Shown in pieces: positions 32,932 through 45,555 of a stretch of 64,000 nucleotides of DNA (position 1 is its first letter; each line of letters begins with the position of its first letter). Below the pieces are notes generated by a model. That model was not told the DNA's origin. It made no database searches and was given only the letters and a program-made list of their open reading frames with translations. A program made the translations under genes and the position numbers. This DNA is from Macropodus opercularis (Eukaryota; Chordata; Actinopteri; Anabantiformes; Osphronemidae), in assembly GCA_030770545.1 (NCBI GenBank), contig CM061109.1, positions 3,100,001 through 3,164,000 on the forward strand. The letters are read 5' to 3'.

Positions 32932-34661
32932 ATGATGTCGAGGGGTAAGCTGTGTGCAGTGGCAACTGCTGGGACTGCAATTGTAGTAACCATAACAACA
33001 CTGCTGCTGCTGTGGGAGGATGGTCTTTTGCCAGGGAAAGACGCTCCAGTGAAGGTCATCTTGCATCGTCCGCGCCGAGAGATCAGAGACTAAGACGCAT
33101 GGACAGCCGCACAGGACTACCTCAAGGACAATCCAGATGGTAATCTATGGCTGGCATATACCAACTATACGGCCAAGACAATTACTGAGGGGTCTTGTGT
33201 GATCTGTGCCAAGGCACGACCACAACTGACTGTGGTTCCTTTTCCTTATGACACACATTCCTGTTATCAAGAAACTCGAGACAGGGAGCTGGTGACAGAA
33301 GATTCTTGTGTTATCCGACTAACCTCTGGAGTCACAGGGACTCCGCTAAAGGGTTACACCCCTACTAACCGGTTTAATAAAGACTTTTGTGAATTATCCT
33401 GTACAATGAGAGCAGTACTGGGACTAGCAGGAAGACGCATTTACTTTAAAGTGTACAACATATCTAGACACATTTGGACATTCGGTGAATCTGTAGATCC
33501 CATGTGGCCTACAGGGGACCCGTACAGAAAGCACCCAAAACATCTGGGGATCCCCCAGCTGGTAGGGTTTGTGCAAACTGTACGATTGAGTGTTTTCACA
33601 AATCCGGAAAAGGACAGCGGATGGGAGTGTTTCCAACCTGCACCATCACGTGGAATGTGACGGACAGAACTAAGACATGGGGGAAGCCCATGGGAATGGA
33701 TTGGACCAAGCATATCCAGAAACGGAACAACCTCACCTACTACAACGTTGAGGGTGTACCAAGGGCACCTCCACACACAGAGGATTTCGACCGACTGGCA
33801 CAGAAAATTGCTGACGTGTGGTGGATGTGTGGAGGAGCTCCTAGACAGACTTTACCGACAGACTGGACTGGCACCTGCACGCAAGTAATGTTTCTCACTA
33901 ATGACATACACATAGAGAGAGAACAACAAACAAACAGGGGACGGCGTAACATCGATATCAGAGCTCAAATGAGTTTGAACACCGTCTACCTGGACTCTAT
34001 TGGGCAACCACGAGGTATTCCACATGAGTTTAAAGCACGGGATGAAGTTAAAGGAGGCTTCACATTAGCTGTTCCATTTCTGGGCCCCATGGCAGAGATA
34101 GCTGAAAACACTGAATGAATCAATTACATCTATTACAATCAACAGAGGTTTGTTAACATCACGCACGATGGAATGAAGGTGATCGCTGAACAGCTGGCAC
34201 CGACCTCTGTGATGGCATGGCAGACACGTATGGGAGTTGACATGTTGTTAGCAGAGAAAGGAGGATTGTGTGTTATGTTTGGTGAAGAATGTTGTACTTT
34301 TATTCCAAATAACACTGCTCCAGGTGGTTCAGTCAGCCTCGCTCTGGAGAAACTGAAAAACCTGAAGGAGGAATTGGCACGAAACTCTGGAGTTGATAAC
34401 CCCTGGGGATATTGGTTTGATTCAATGTTTGGGCGATGGAAATCCACTATTGTGGCTTTCTTTACTGCAATAGCAGGAGTATTGCTTCTGTTTATGTTTT
34501 TGGCTTGTTGTGCTGTGCCCTGTGTCCGTAGCCTCATTGTGAAGAGTGCTGAAGTGTTGCAGCAGTTGACACTGCAACAACTGGAGCTGGAGAGGGAGAT
34601 TTATGAGGATGAGGAGAGGAAGGAGCATCTCTCCCTATTTGGTGTAGACACAGCAAACTGA
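32932..34661 (+). pseudogene. env: Envelope glycoprotein, gamma type, copy 1 (disrupted)
   Basis: ATG 32932 opens a signal-peptide-like segment with the hydrophobic run TAIVVTITTLLLLW, but TAA 33091-33093 stops it. The same frame goes on with surface-unit sequence, including a CVIC (CXXC) at 33196-33207, to TGA 33658-33660. The remaining surface unit is in another frame (about 33504-34118), with a furin-type RGRR at 33936-33947 and a TGA at 34116-34118. The transmembrane unit (to 34661) has CX6CC at 34269-34295. A membrane anchor follows at about 34443-34515 and a charged tail after it. The CXXC plus CX6CC pairing marks a covalently linked gamma-type envelope. At least three breaks, shared with copy 2, make it nonfunctional as one protein. 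Confidence 0.92.
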
Positions 34662-34796
34662 TCAATGCCTGATGTATGATGCATGTTCCGAAAATGAGAA
34701 ATCAAGTGGAATGTGTCTGATGATGATTTGTGCAGATTTTGTTTGCTGTTCATGTAACATAATGTTAACGTTTTATGCCCAGATTTCACAGAAGGA

Positions 34797-34810
34797 CTAA
34801 CAGGAGGGAT
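34797..34810 (+). promoter_or_regulatory. Polypurine tract (weak)
   Basis: AGGAGGGAT sits immediately before the 3' LTR, where the plus-strand primer is expected. It is short and interrupted for a retroviral polypurine tract. Confidence 0.5.
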
Positions 34811-35149
34811 TGTTAGAGGATATGGAGCATAGTCCTCTCTGTGAACTGGTCCTTTCTGTGTCTCTGTGATATCTTTGCTTGCAGGTACTCCCCATGACCT
34901 AGATATGCTAGGGAAGAATGTTTAACCGCCCACGCCAGGAGGAAACTTCACAAAACTGTATTCATGGCATAATGACTTCCTATGTATCTTATTCACCATA
35001 TATGGAGTTGTATCTTGTTTCACCAGATGTGAAGGAGTTCCAGGGCGGCTCCCCTTGTGCGCACAAGTGTAAAACTTGAGATCTCAGAGTTTGTCTTCCT
35101 TGTGCAGGTGTCTCTGTATTGTTTAAGTGTTGGCAGGCTAGACCCAACA
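34811..35149 (+). repeat. 3' LTR, copy 1 (339 bp, internally deleted)
   Basis: Same ends as the 5' LTR (TGTTAGAGGA to GACCCAACA), but a block of about 77 bp after GTGAAGGAG is missing. The lost block contains the AATAAAAGG box. Clustered differences from the 5' LTR occur around 34880-34915 and 35065-35110. Identical to the copy 2 3' LTR as far as I could compare. Confidence 0.92.
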
Positions 35150-36129
35150 GGTTCACTCTCTCTAGGCACCGCAGCAGTGGACGCCATCCCACCAACCACC
35201 TCTCTAACGTTCATAACTTTCTCCCACACGCTCTGTTAGGAGAGGAGGGTGTGGAGTCAGATTAATGCTTAATCTGTGCATTAATACCCCCATAGGTTTC
35301 AGTCCACCTCAAACCACAGCTGCAATATATGTGTTGCACTTTTGTCTATGTGCCTCTCAGCTATCTGCTCTCAGGTTAAAGCTGCAGTAACAGTCAAGTC
35401 GCTGGAGTGATCTGGACACAGAGGATTCTCATCCAGGATCGTGTAGAGGAAAGACCATAAAAAATGAAATAAAAATAGATTCAATTTTCAATTCAATTCA
35501 TTTCAACTTTATTTATATAGCAAAAATTCACAACATCAGTTATCTCAAGGCGCTTTACAAGTAAGGTTTAAGACCTTACACAACTAGACCCAACAAATCC
35601 CACATAGAGCAAGCTTTTAATTGTAGCCAATCAATAAATTGTACATTTTAATAGCAACAGCGGAAAAACTCCCTCTATAGAGGAAGAAACCTCCAGCAGA
35701 CCCAGGCTCAGTGTGGGCGGCCATCTGCCTTGACCGGTTGGGGTGAGGGGATAGAGAAGAGAGAAAAGAACACAACCACAACAACAAAACAAGCAGCAAC
35801 AGAACACAGGCAGAATGGTTGGACCAGCAAATGAACACTGGAGACACACGGCTCTGAGTCTGACGATACCTGGAGATGAGAATAGAGTTAGTCACATGTA
35901 GACATGGAGGCATGTTAGTGAATACAGGAAATGGAAAAGTAGAGGAGCTCAGTGAATGAAGGACGTCCCCCAGCATCTAAGTCTAAGAGACTCAATCAAA
36001 TTCGACCTTTCTTTAATCTAGAGAGGAATCAGTGTCTGCTGAAACAAGACGTTGTGTAGCATGTTTCTTAGAATAAAGTCTCTTTTAAATGACCGACCGT
36101 GTTACAGGTTCAGAGGTTAATCATAAAAT
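35150..36129 (+). repeat. Left flank L, copy 2
   Basis: Follows the ERV directly and is nearly identical to 18255-19227. It includes the ATTAATGC inverted repeat (about 35262-35286) and the dispersed fish repeat. It leads into array B at 36130. No gene. Confidence 0.93.
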
Positions 36130-39100
36130 CCTCCTTTTTCTGTTTAGAGGAACCTTTCCCTTGTGTCGGCTGTAACCCTCAGTCTGGACTCAGGCGTCAG
36201 TCGGCAGACTGTCCGTCCAACTTCTGACACCAAGATGTTGGTGGAAAAACCTTCTTCAAATGCTGGAACATACTGAGAAAACTAGAGGAGCATGTTGGTG
36301 TAATGAACCAGCTCAACGTTTAGTACGTGCTGGCATGAGGAAGACATCCTACAGCGAACCACTGTCTTCTGATGGATGTTAACACCAGAACTTCTTATAT
36401 ATTGTAACACAACGGTTTAGCCACCCCTCGCATGCTACCTGCTGTCTAAACGCATGTTCCATTTGGCCAACAGACCAACCTGGTAAAGCTTCTAACTTCC
36501 CCATTTTGTTCCCTGTGGTTGTGTAGATTCACTTGGGCCGGTGCTTAAACTTTCAATGGGCTTATCATTCACACAGGGGTTTTCACTCACACTGATCTTC
36601 CCATCTCATCGTATGGTTGGATCTTATCACACATACTCTAACTTTGGGTGACTCTCTTCAGCCAGGTAGTTTGTATGACACATTCGTTCCGAGCAACGTA
36701 CCCTGTAGTGTGCTTATCAGCAATGCACACGGGACACTGAAGGAGTCATCGCAAAGCTTATGATGTTATTATATCAGTCATACGCCCATTTTATTCAGAT
36801 GGGACATCCCTAGATGTATGAATGCTCTAAAACATAAAATCAACTCAAATAAAACTAAATACAAGCTAGGTTTACCACAAAGTGACACAAATGAAGACAA
36901 ACTAAAATACAGTTCAAAAACATAGGCCACAATGTTGCTGAACATTTACACATGTGGTCGATTCTCTTTAAACCCATTAATGACTTACACAACGTAAGAC
37001 TTCAGTATTTGTAATATCCTACATGTAACTTCACTGTAACATTCACTGACCACTAAAGAAATTACAGAACGCGTCAGGTGACTAAACCATTTCACAGAGC
37101 TACACACACATTCTTCACCTACACATAGTTGCTTCAGAACACTGGACTCACTCTGAATGGAGCGTCCGCTGTCTGCCTCCTGTCCCGGATGTCAGGCGGG
37201 AATCCAGTCCTGTTTCTGTGGAGCAGGTGGAACTTTTCCCTGGTGTCGGCTGTAACCATCAGTCTGGACTCAGGCGCCGGTCAGCAGACTGTCCATCACA
37301 CTTTTATACTACAAAATAAAACCAATATAAATCAAATTAATCAAAATACAAGCTAGGTTTAACACAAAGGTACATGTAAGTAGACACAGAAGTTTTAAAG
37401 CTATGGCCAAATCAATGCTTTGCCCCAACCTACAGGGAACTACTGTAATCTGTCAATACCCAAAGCATCTATTCTATACATTTGCACTTTCAGTCCAAAA
37501 CCTGTTAACTAATGATCAGTAGCCTGAGCATCACAGAGAGGAGACTTGTTGGCTCTCGCCTCAACAATGAGTTTATGTTACAAGTTCAGAGGTTCATCGT
37601 AAAATACTGTGATGTAATTTCAGTTTGTATGTGATATAAAAGATGGTTCATAACACTGTACTCACTGTGAACGGAGCATCCGCTGTCCGCCTCCTGTTCC
37701 GAACATCAGGCGGGAATCCAGTCCTCCTTTTTCTGTTTAGAGGAACCTTTCCCTTGTGTCGACTGTAACCCTCAGTCTGGACTCAGGCGTCAGTCGGCAG
37801 ACTGTCCGTCCAACTTCTGACACCAAGATGTTGGTGGAAAAACTTTCTTCAAATGCTGGAACATACTGAGAAAACTAGAGGAGCATGTTGGTGTAATGAA
37901 CCAGCTCAACGTTTAGTACGTGCTGGCATGAGGAAGACATCCTACAGCGAACCACTGTCTTCTGATGGATGTTAACACCAGAGCTTCTTATATATTGTAA
38001 CACAATGGTTTAGCCACCCCTCGCATGCTACCTGCTGTCTAAACGCATGTTCCATTTGGCCAACAGACCAACCTGGTAAAGCTTCTAACTTCCCCATTTT
38101 GTTCCCTGTGGTTGTGTAGATTCACTTGGGCCGGTGCTTAAACTTTCAATGGGCTTATCATTCACACAGGGGTTTTCACTCACACTGATCTTCCCATCTC
38201 ATCGTATGGTTGGATCTTATCACACATACTCTAACTTTGGGTGACTCTCTTCAGCCAGGTAGTTTGTATGACACATTCGTTCCGAGCAACGTACCCTGTA
38301 GTGTGCTTATCAGCAATGCACACGGGACACTGAAGGAGTCATCGCAAAGCTTATGATGTTATTATATCAGTCATACGCCCATTTTATTCAGATGGGACAT
38401 CCCTAGATGTATGAATGCTCTAAAACATAAAATCAACTCAAATAAAACTAAATACAAGCTAGGTTTACCACAAAGTGACACAAATGAAGACAAAAAAAAT
38501 CTGCTTTAAAACATAGGCCACAATGTTGCTGAACTTTTTCTTACACATGTGGTCGATTCTCTTTAAACCCATGAATGACTTACACAACGTAAGACTTCAG
38601 TATTTGTAATATCCTACATGTAACTTCACTGTAACATTCACTGACCACTAAAGAAATTACAGAACGCGTCAGGTGACTAAACCATTTCACAGAGCTACAC
38701 ACACATTCTTCACCTACACATAGTTGCTTCAGAACACTGGACTCACTCTGAATGGAGCGTCCGCTGTCTGCCTCCTGTCCCGGATGTCAGGCGGGAATCC
38801 AGTCCTGTTTCTGTGGAGCAGGTGGAACTTTTCCCTGGTGTCGACTGTAACCATCAGTCTGGACTCAGGCGCCGGTCAGCAGACTGTCCATCACACTTTT
38901 ATACTACAAAATAAAACCAATATAAATCAAATTAATCAAAATACAAGCTAGGTTTAACACAAAGGTACATGTAAGTAGACACAGAAGTTTTAAAGCTATG
39001 CCCAAATCAATGCTTTGCCCCAACCTACAGGGAACTACTGTAATCTGTCAATACCCAAAGCATCTATTCTATACATTTGCACTTTCAGTCCAAAACCTGT

Positions 39101-40524
39101 TAACTAATGATCAGTAGCCTGAGCATCACAGAGAGGAGACTTGTTGGCTCTCGCCTCAACAATGAGTTTATGTTACAAGTTCAGAGGTTCATCGTAAAAT
39201 ACTGTGATGTCATTTCAGTTTGTATGTGATATAAAAGATGTTTCATAACACTGTACTCACTGTGAACGGAGCATCCGCTGTCCGCCTCCTGTTCCGAACA
39301 TCAGGCGGGAATCCAGTCCTCCTTTTTCTGTTTAGAGGAACCTTTCCCTTGTGTCGACTGTAACCCTCAGTCTGGACTCAGGCGTCAGTCGGCAGACTGT
39401 CCGTCCAACTTCTGACACCAAGATGTCGTGGAAAAACCTTCTTCAAATGCTGGAACATACTGAGAAAACTAGAGGAGCATGTTGGTGTAATGAACCAGCT
39501 CAACGTTTAGTACGTGCTGGCATGAGGAAGACATCCTACAGCAAACCACTGTCTTCTGATGGATGTTAACACCAGAGCTTCTTATATATTGTAACACAAT
39601 GGTTTAGCCACCCCTCGCATGCTACCTGCTGTCTAAACGCATGTTCCATTTGGCCAACAGACCAACCTGGTAAAGCTTCTAACTTCCCCATTTTGTTCCC
39701 TGTTGTTGTGTAAATTCACTTGGGCCGGTGCTTAAACTTTCAATGGGCTTATCATTCACACAGGGGTTTTCACTCACACTGATCTTCCCATCTCATCGTA
39801 TGGTTGGATCTTATCACACATACTCTAACTTTGGGTGACTCTCTTCAGCCAGGTAGTTTGTATGACACATTCGTTCCGAGCAACGTACCCTGTAGTGTGC
39901 TTATCAGCAATGCACACGGGACACTGAAGGAGTCATCGCAAAGCTTATGATGTTATTATATCAGTCATACGCCCATTTTATTCAGATGGGACATCCCTAG
40001 ATGTATGAATGCTCTAAAACATAAAATCAACTCAAATAAAACTAAATACAAGCTAGGTTTACCACAAAGTGACACAAATGAAGACAAAAAAAATCTGCTT
40101 TAAAACATAGGCCACAATGTTGCTGAACTTTTTCTTACACATGTGGTCGATTCTCTTTAAACCCATTAATGACTTACACAACGTAAGACTTCAGTATTTG
40201 TAATATCCTACATGTAACTTCACTGTAACATTCACTGACCACTAAAGAAATTACAGAACGCGTCAGGTGACTAAACCATTTCACAGAGCTACACACACAT
40301 TCTTCACCTACACATAGTTGCTTCAGAACACTGGACTCACTCTGAATGGAGCGTCCGCTGTCTGCCTCCTGTCCCGGATGTCAGGCGGGAATCCAGTCCT
40401 GTTTCTGTGGAGCAGGTGGAACTTTTCCCTGGTGTCGGCTGTAACCATTAGTCTGGACTCAGGCGCCGGTCAGCAGACTGTCCATCACACTTTTATACTA
40501 CAAAATAAAACCAATATAAATCAA
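36130..40524 (+). repeat. Tandem satellite array B (about 2.8 units)
   Basis: Units start at 36130, 37723 and 39318 (lengths 1593 and 1595, then partial). The first two units carry a small indel giving GATGTTGGTGG instead of GATGTCGTGG, which shifts the short open frame. Unit 1 also has the ACTAAAATACAG variant at 36901. The last unit is cut sharply after AATATAAATCAA at 40524 and joined to flank R. About 150 bp present at the end of arrays A and C are missing here. Confidence 0.96.
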
Positions 40525-42570
40525 GCGTTGTTGAGGTATGACGTTGAACATTTTATTAATAAAGTAAAACAACATAGATCTTGTATCCTGACATACGAAT
40601 GAAATTTTTATCTCAGCATCACTGGACACTGGACTAAACGTTTCAAGTTGGTAAAACTTCCATGCTAACATTTAGTTAAGGTTTTATTCAGTTTTCTCAT
40701 TTACATAGATAAGTTGCAACAAAACCTGCACATTTTAGTCTAATCTTGTTCAGGGTGAAAGTAAACAAAAACACCTTCACATGACACAAACAGGTAAAGT
40801 ACATGAACTATGTCCTCAACTGATCAGAAAACAGAAGTGAAATGAACATTTTTATCAGCTGTAGAATGTCTTACCTCTGTGTCTCTGTCTTCATGGGGAG
40901 GATCTGGTACCGTCTGGTTTAGGACCCCAGGGTCACGTGATGTCGTCAAACACAAGCTGTTCATCCTCCAGCAGCACAGATACTGGACCTGGTTTACAAC
41001 TGTTGTTGAAAGAGCATCATAAAGAGCAGCGCTGAGGAGCCGATGCTAAGTCAGACACGCTGGGAAAAACGCTTCAGTACAGGCCGCGTACAGGGCAGAC
41101 GCTGCCCCCTCGTGGACAAATACAGGAATGATCCTCCATGACAGTTTTCTAGTGTGACCCATGACTTGATCGGTTTTCGTTTCAATAAGGTAACACTCTA
41201 ATGTTTTAATAGAGCATGTCAAAAAGAAAACATGGAAAACGATAGCAAACACTGACATGATAAGTAGTTTTTCAGGTGAAACAAACGTCCAATAGTAACC
41301 AAATCACAATAGTAAAAAAAACCGTCACAATACACACAATAAGCAGTTCAAGACATTTCTCAACTGATCAGAATGCATAGCACAAATAATATACAAATAT
41401 TTTTTATCTCAGCATAAAATGTCTTACCTCTGTTTCTCTGTCTCGGTGGAAATGATATGACTGGTACCAGTTTCATCTGTTTAGCCGACTCCACAGTTAC
41501 GTGACGTCATCAACCGCCGATCTAGCAGTTGATATTCTCAGCCCATCAGATTCAAGCTACCGAGTAACCATGACGACCATGGCGCAGAGGCACTCGGGAA
41601 AAACGTGTTGCATTGATAACATCCAATATGGCGGCGTCCGGAACTAGCACACGCTCTACCCTTTCAGAAACATGTAAAGCTGTAGCAACCGACAGAAAAG
41701 GAGAATAAGAAAAAAAGCTGGACAGGTAGGTGGCCTCCTCAGTGACATGTTTACTGTGTACAGTAGCGCTGCTAGATGTTTGAATATACAATACGTAAAG
41801 CTAAAGTAGCAATGTCGCTAACAAGCTAACCTAAGGCTAACTGCTGACAATATTTACACAACCACTGTATAACAAGGTTTGGACCATTTTGTTAGCAGTG
41901 TATCAACCAGACTGTGTTTCAGTTGCACATGTGTCCTTCCACAGAACTCTGGTAGATAATTAATAAGCATGTAAACGTTCAAAATTCAATCCTTAGTTTA
42001 TGTATTAAATGAACTGTATATCTTTTTTGCCTTTATTTCATAACTTATGTCTGAATGTGTTACAAGTTAGCAACGTGCTCTGGTTTGTACTTGGGGCTAT
42101 GGTAGAAACATTATCTGTAGTCCCAACAGCTGTGCAGCATGCAAGCAAGTGTTGCACACAGCTTGGTAACGCAGAGACAAAAGAAGATGTTCAGTCAAAA
42201 AAAAGGGTAAAATGTCAACAAAACCCACTCCCTGTTAAAGCTGCTGTCAGGATGTGAGCGCCATCATTTATACTGATGAGGTGAAAACGTATTATGGACG
42301 TGTGTGCCACATTATTACAGTGTTTTTTGTGCAGTAGACAAGACGGAAAAACATGCTCAGACAGATGAAGATATTTTAAGCACCTATCGATACTGATTGT
42401 TGCTGATACTTACTACTTACTTACTTACAGCTTATTAATCTGTAAAGATGTGGTATCTATCTGTTGTTAATAAGTTTTTGTTTTTCCCCTCAATTCCAGG
42501 TGACACACAAGCAGACTCCTGCGGTGGCAGTTGAGAGTGAGATGCCCCCTGCTTCCAGTAAGATGTTAAT
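40525..42570 (+). repeat. Right flank R, copy 2
   Basis: Nearly identical to 25371-27417. Small differences include a changed first-exon-like segment around 41085 and some substitutions in the microsatellite-like CTTACTTACTTAC stretch near 42410. It ends at the 5' LTR of ERV copy 2. Confidence 0.92.
41425..41725. promoter_or_regulatory. Bidirectional promoter-like region, copy 2
   Basis: CRE TGACGTCA at 41502-41509 and YY1 motif AATATGGCGGC at 41625-41635 followed by CCGGAA, all conserved with copy 1. The plus-strand donor CAG|GTAGGT and the minus-strand donor are also kept. Confidence 0.58.
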
Positions 42571-42986
42571 TGTTAGAGGATATGGAGCATAGTCCTCTCT
42601 GTGAACTGGTCCTTTCTGTGTCTCTGTGATATCTTGCTATGCTTGCAGGTGCTCCCCATGACCTTGTTGTGCTCGGGAAGAATGTTTAACCGCCCACGTC
42701 AGGAGGAAACTTCACAAAACTGTATTCATGGCATAATGACTTCCTATGTATCTTATTCACCATATATGGATTGGCTTTGTATCCTGTTTGACCAGATGTG
42801 AAGGAGTGACTTTCATACTTTTCCTAATAAAAGGAGCTGTGCCCAAGGGGGTTTGGAGATCGTCGGCTGGGCACTGAGTTATTGTGTTCCAGAGCGGCTC
42901 CCCTTGTGCTCACAAGTAAAATGAGCTTTGTCTTCATGTGTCGGTGTCTCCAGTATTGTTTAAGTGTTGGCAGGCTAGACCCAACA
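42571..42986 (+). repeat. 5' LTR, copy 2
   Basis: Matches 27418-27833 except for a few substitutions (for example GATATGG instead of GATTTGG at the start). Primer site follows at 42992-43009. Confidence 0.93.
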
Positions 42987-43871
42987 TTTCTTGGTGCCGA
43001 AACTCGGGAGTCAAGATTCAACGACGGGGAGGAGAACAACGGAGGACCGAAATCTGTGCACAGTCGACTCGTCTGGGACGGTCGGAACAAAGACCCGGAG
43101 CGTGAATTCGTCTGCTGGGCCGGTTGAATCTCTTCGCTCGCTGATGACGACTTCTGACCAGGGCAAGACAAAAAGTAAGTACCGCTGAAAAAGTGCGGTG
43201 TGTGTGAAATGGCAGGTCGCATTTCCAAGAGGCAGAACAGAAGTAATTGTTCTAGATAAGGAGAAAATAGACGTACTTATTTTCTCAAACGGGCAGAAGT
43301 ACTTGTCCGAGGGAGGAGTAGACGTGCTTACTCCTCAGTGAATATTCAGTCTAATGCATTAGTGATGTGTGGAGTGTGAAAGTCACCCATTGACGCAGAA
43401 AACGTGTGACCGGGGGAAACCTGACGGTGTTAACGCAACCCGGCCATGCGAACTATACGAAGGGTGAATTAAGGAAACTGTGGGTTATTAGGAGAATTCA
43501 GAAGTCAGAAGTTTCACCGCCTAGGTTGCGGGGCTCGGATTCTCACATTAAGTTTGAAAACAGTAGGACTGAGCCAAAATTGAAATGCTGCTCACGTTTT
43601 CAGCTACACCCGCAGGTGATAGACCTGTAGAAGGTTGGTGCAGTCGATGGACACGTGAGAAGGTGGCAAATCGTTGACTCAGTCCAAAGTCTATTAATAA
43701 AGTGTATTAATAAAAGGCTATTGATAAAGCCTACTAATAAGGTCTATTAATAAAGTGTATTAATAAAGGCTATCGATAAAGCCTATTAACAAAGTCTATT
43801 AATAAAGGATATTAATAACGGCTATTAGTAAAGTCTATTAATAAAGTATATTAATAAGGTTTAAAGGAGAG

Positions 43872-44581
43872 ATGGGGAAAAGAAACAGTAAGCCCCTTTT
43901 GGAGGGGGACGCGTGAGAGGACAATTCACAGGGAAATCAGCAGACGGTTCCTGGCTCGCAGCCAATAGTGCTGCTCTGACAGCACAGAGGGAGGCAGTCT
44001 ATGGAGAGATAAGAAGAATATGGAGAGCACGACCAGACTATATAAAAATTGCCCAGTATCGCCAGAAAGATGGGGAGGATGTGTACTAATACAGAGAACG
44101 TTTAGAAAACGTCTTTAAAACACACAGTGGCCTTCCAGAAGATCAGACACCTGACTCAGCCCATCAGAACCAGCTAAAACAGGCGTTATTAGCAGGATTT
44201 AGAGGCCCAATCTCCGACTTTATCAGAAAACATAATGTAAATTATACTACTGACTCCGTTCACCAAATTATGAACTTTGCCAGACATGCGAGCGAAGTAT
44301 TAGCTAAGAAAAACAAAAATGCTGAAACAGCAACCGTATTCTGCTTATTTGGAGCAGATGACAACTCAGAAGCAGAAGTGTTTTTCCAAGGGTCCTCCGG
44401 TAGAGGCCGAGGGGGGTTTAGAGGTCGTGGTGAGGTTAGAGGAGGTCCACCTAAGCATGATCGCTGTTACATTTGTGACAAGCCAGGACACATGGCCAGA
44501 AACTGCCCAGAGAACCCCAGAAAGCAACAACAGAGGCCTGCAGAGTACAATAAACCAAATCCATTTAACCCTAGTAATTGA
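43872..44581 (+). pseudogene. gag: gag, copy 2 (extra stop)
   Basis: Same internally deleted gag as copy 1, with the same early TGA after MGKRNSKPLLEGDA. It also has a copy-specific TAA at 44087-44089 in the capsid part, where copy 1 reads GAA. The zinc knuckle and the terminal TGA (44579-44581) followed by CTAG are unchanged. Confidence 0.9.
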
Positions 44582-44986
44582 CTAGGCCCGCAGGAGAGTT
44601 CACCAGACATGGACAGACCTGATGATTTTTTAGATCTCACTTGTGTAATAGAAACATTAGTAGCACAGACCGGTAATAAGAACACTTCCACCAGAACTCT
44701 GACAGTAGAAGGTCGTGACGTCGTTTTCTTATGTGATTCAGGAGCAGACCGCACAGTTTTAAAAGAGCACGTTGAGGGAGTTTCCGCTTCAAACAACCGT
44801 ATTTTTGTGCAATCAGCAAACGGCAGAATAACATCAAGTGCAGTGTCTAAACCTGTGTCTGTAAAAGATCTTCAGACTAACTTAGAAATAACAGCACCTG
44901 TAGTTATGTTTCCAGCGTGTCCAGTGAACCTCTTAGGGCGAGATCTAATGATAAAATTACATATTTCCGCTCTACCCACCTCATGA
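44582..44986 (+). pseudogene. pro: Protease, copy 2 (in frame with gag)
   Basis: Here the frame is open from the gag TGA through DSGA and LLGRDL to TGA 44984-44986. This is the arrangement expected for stop-codon readthrough between gag and pro. Catalytic motif intact. Confidence 0.9.
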
Positions 44987-45012
44987 GGAATGGTGGCTAT
45001 AGGGAAAGATGA

Positions 45013-45441
45013 AACAATACCTACATATCCCCTTTCAGCCAGTGGGATACCACAATATCTTGGTCTTTAGATTTCCCAAATCCAGACCCGGGGAAAATAG
45101 GGAAAGAATTATTAAAACTGGCTGACAGCAGCCAATCAAGAGACTATGTTTCTATGTCTCCAAGCCAGATGCATGTTACCCTCTGGTACAAACATGACCC
45201 AGGGTCAGATCACCAATATGATAAGCTGGTGAATGACTCTGGACCCCAACGTGTAACGTTACAACATTATTACACTGATGGCAAAGGAACGTCAGCCTGT
45301 GACGTTTTATTGCCAGATAAAGCTTTCAAGCTGTTTAAAAATCATGGCTCACAGCCGCATGTCTCTGTGACCAGAGACCCCCAGCACAAATGGGAGTTTC
45401 TGGGCCCGTGGTTGAAAGAGACAATGAGACACACCCACTAG
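45013..45441 (+). pseudogene. 2H phosphoesterase-like region, copy 2
   Basis: Same as copy 1 with two or three substitutions (KHDPG instead of KLDPG, VLLPD instead of VVLPD). Both His motifs, HVTL (His 45172-45174) and HVSV (His 45358-45360), are unchanged. Confidence 0.5.
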
Positions 45442-45555
45442 AGGCCAAATCACACCCGAGACAGATGGAGAAAACCGTTAAGCTGGGTGGTGACGCTCAC
45501 ACCACACACCCACTTAGAGAGTTCTTATGAGTCTAAATGACAGCCATGCCCAATA

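Larger units (their letters stand above)
27418..35149 (+). mobile_element. Endogenous retrovirus, class I (gamma/epsilon-like), copy 1
   Basis: A near-complete provirus layout: 5' LTR, tRNA-Phe-type primer site, leader with splice donor, gag, protease, an extra region, RT, RNase H, integrase, env, purine-rich tract and 3' LTR, all on the plus strand. The env has a CX6CC motif and the polymerase is most like fish class I ERVs. No target-site duplication is visible: the 5' flank ends GATGTTAAT and the 3' flank starts GGTTCACTC. Gag, pol and env are each interrupted by stops and frameshifts, so it is not autonomous. Copy 2 at 42571-50299 shares almost all lesions. Confidence 0.95.

Noticed and set aside
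33424..33776. Minus-strand frames across env
   Set aside because: They are antisense to recognisable envelope sequence and have no features of their own.
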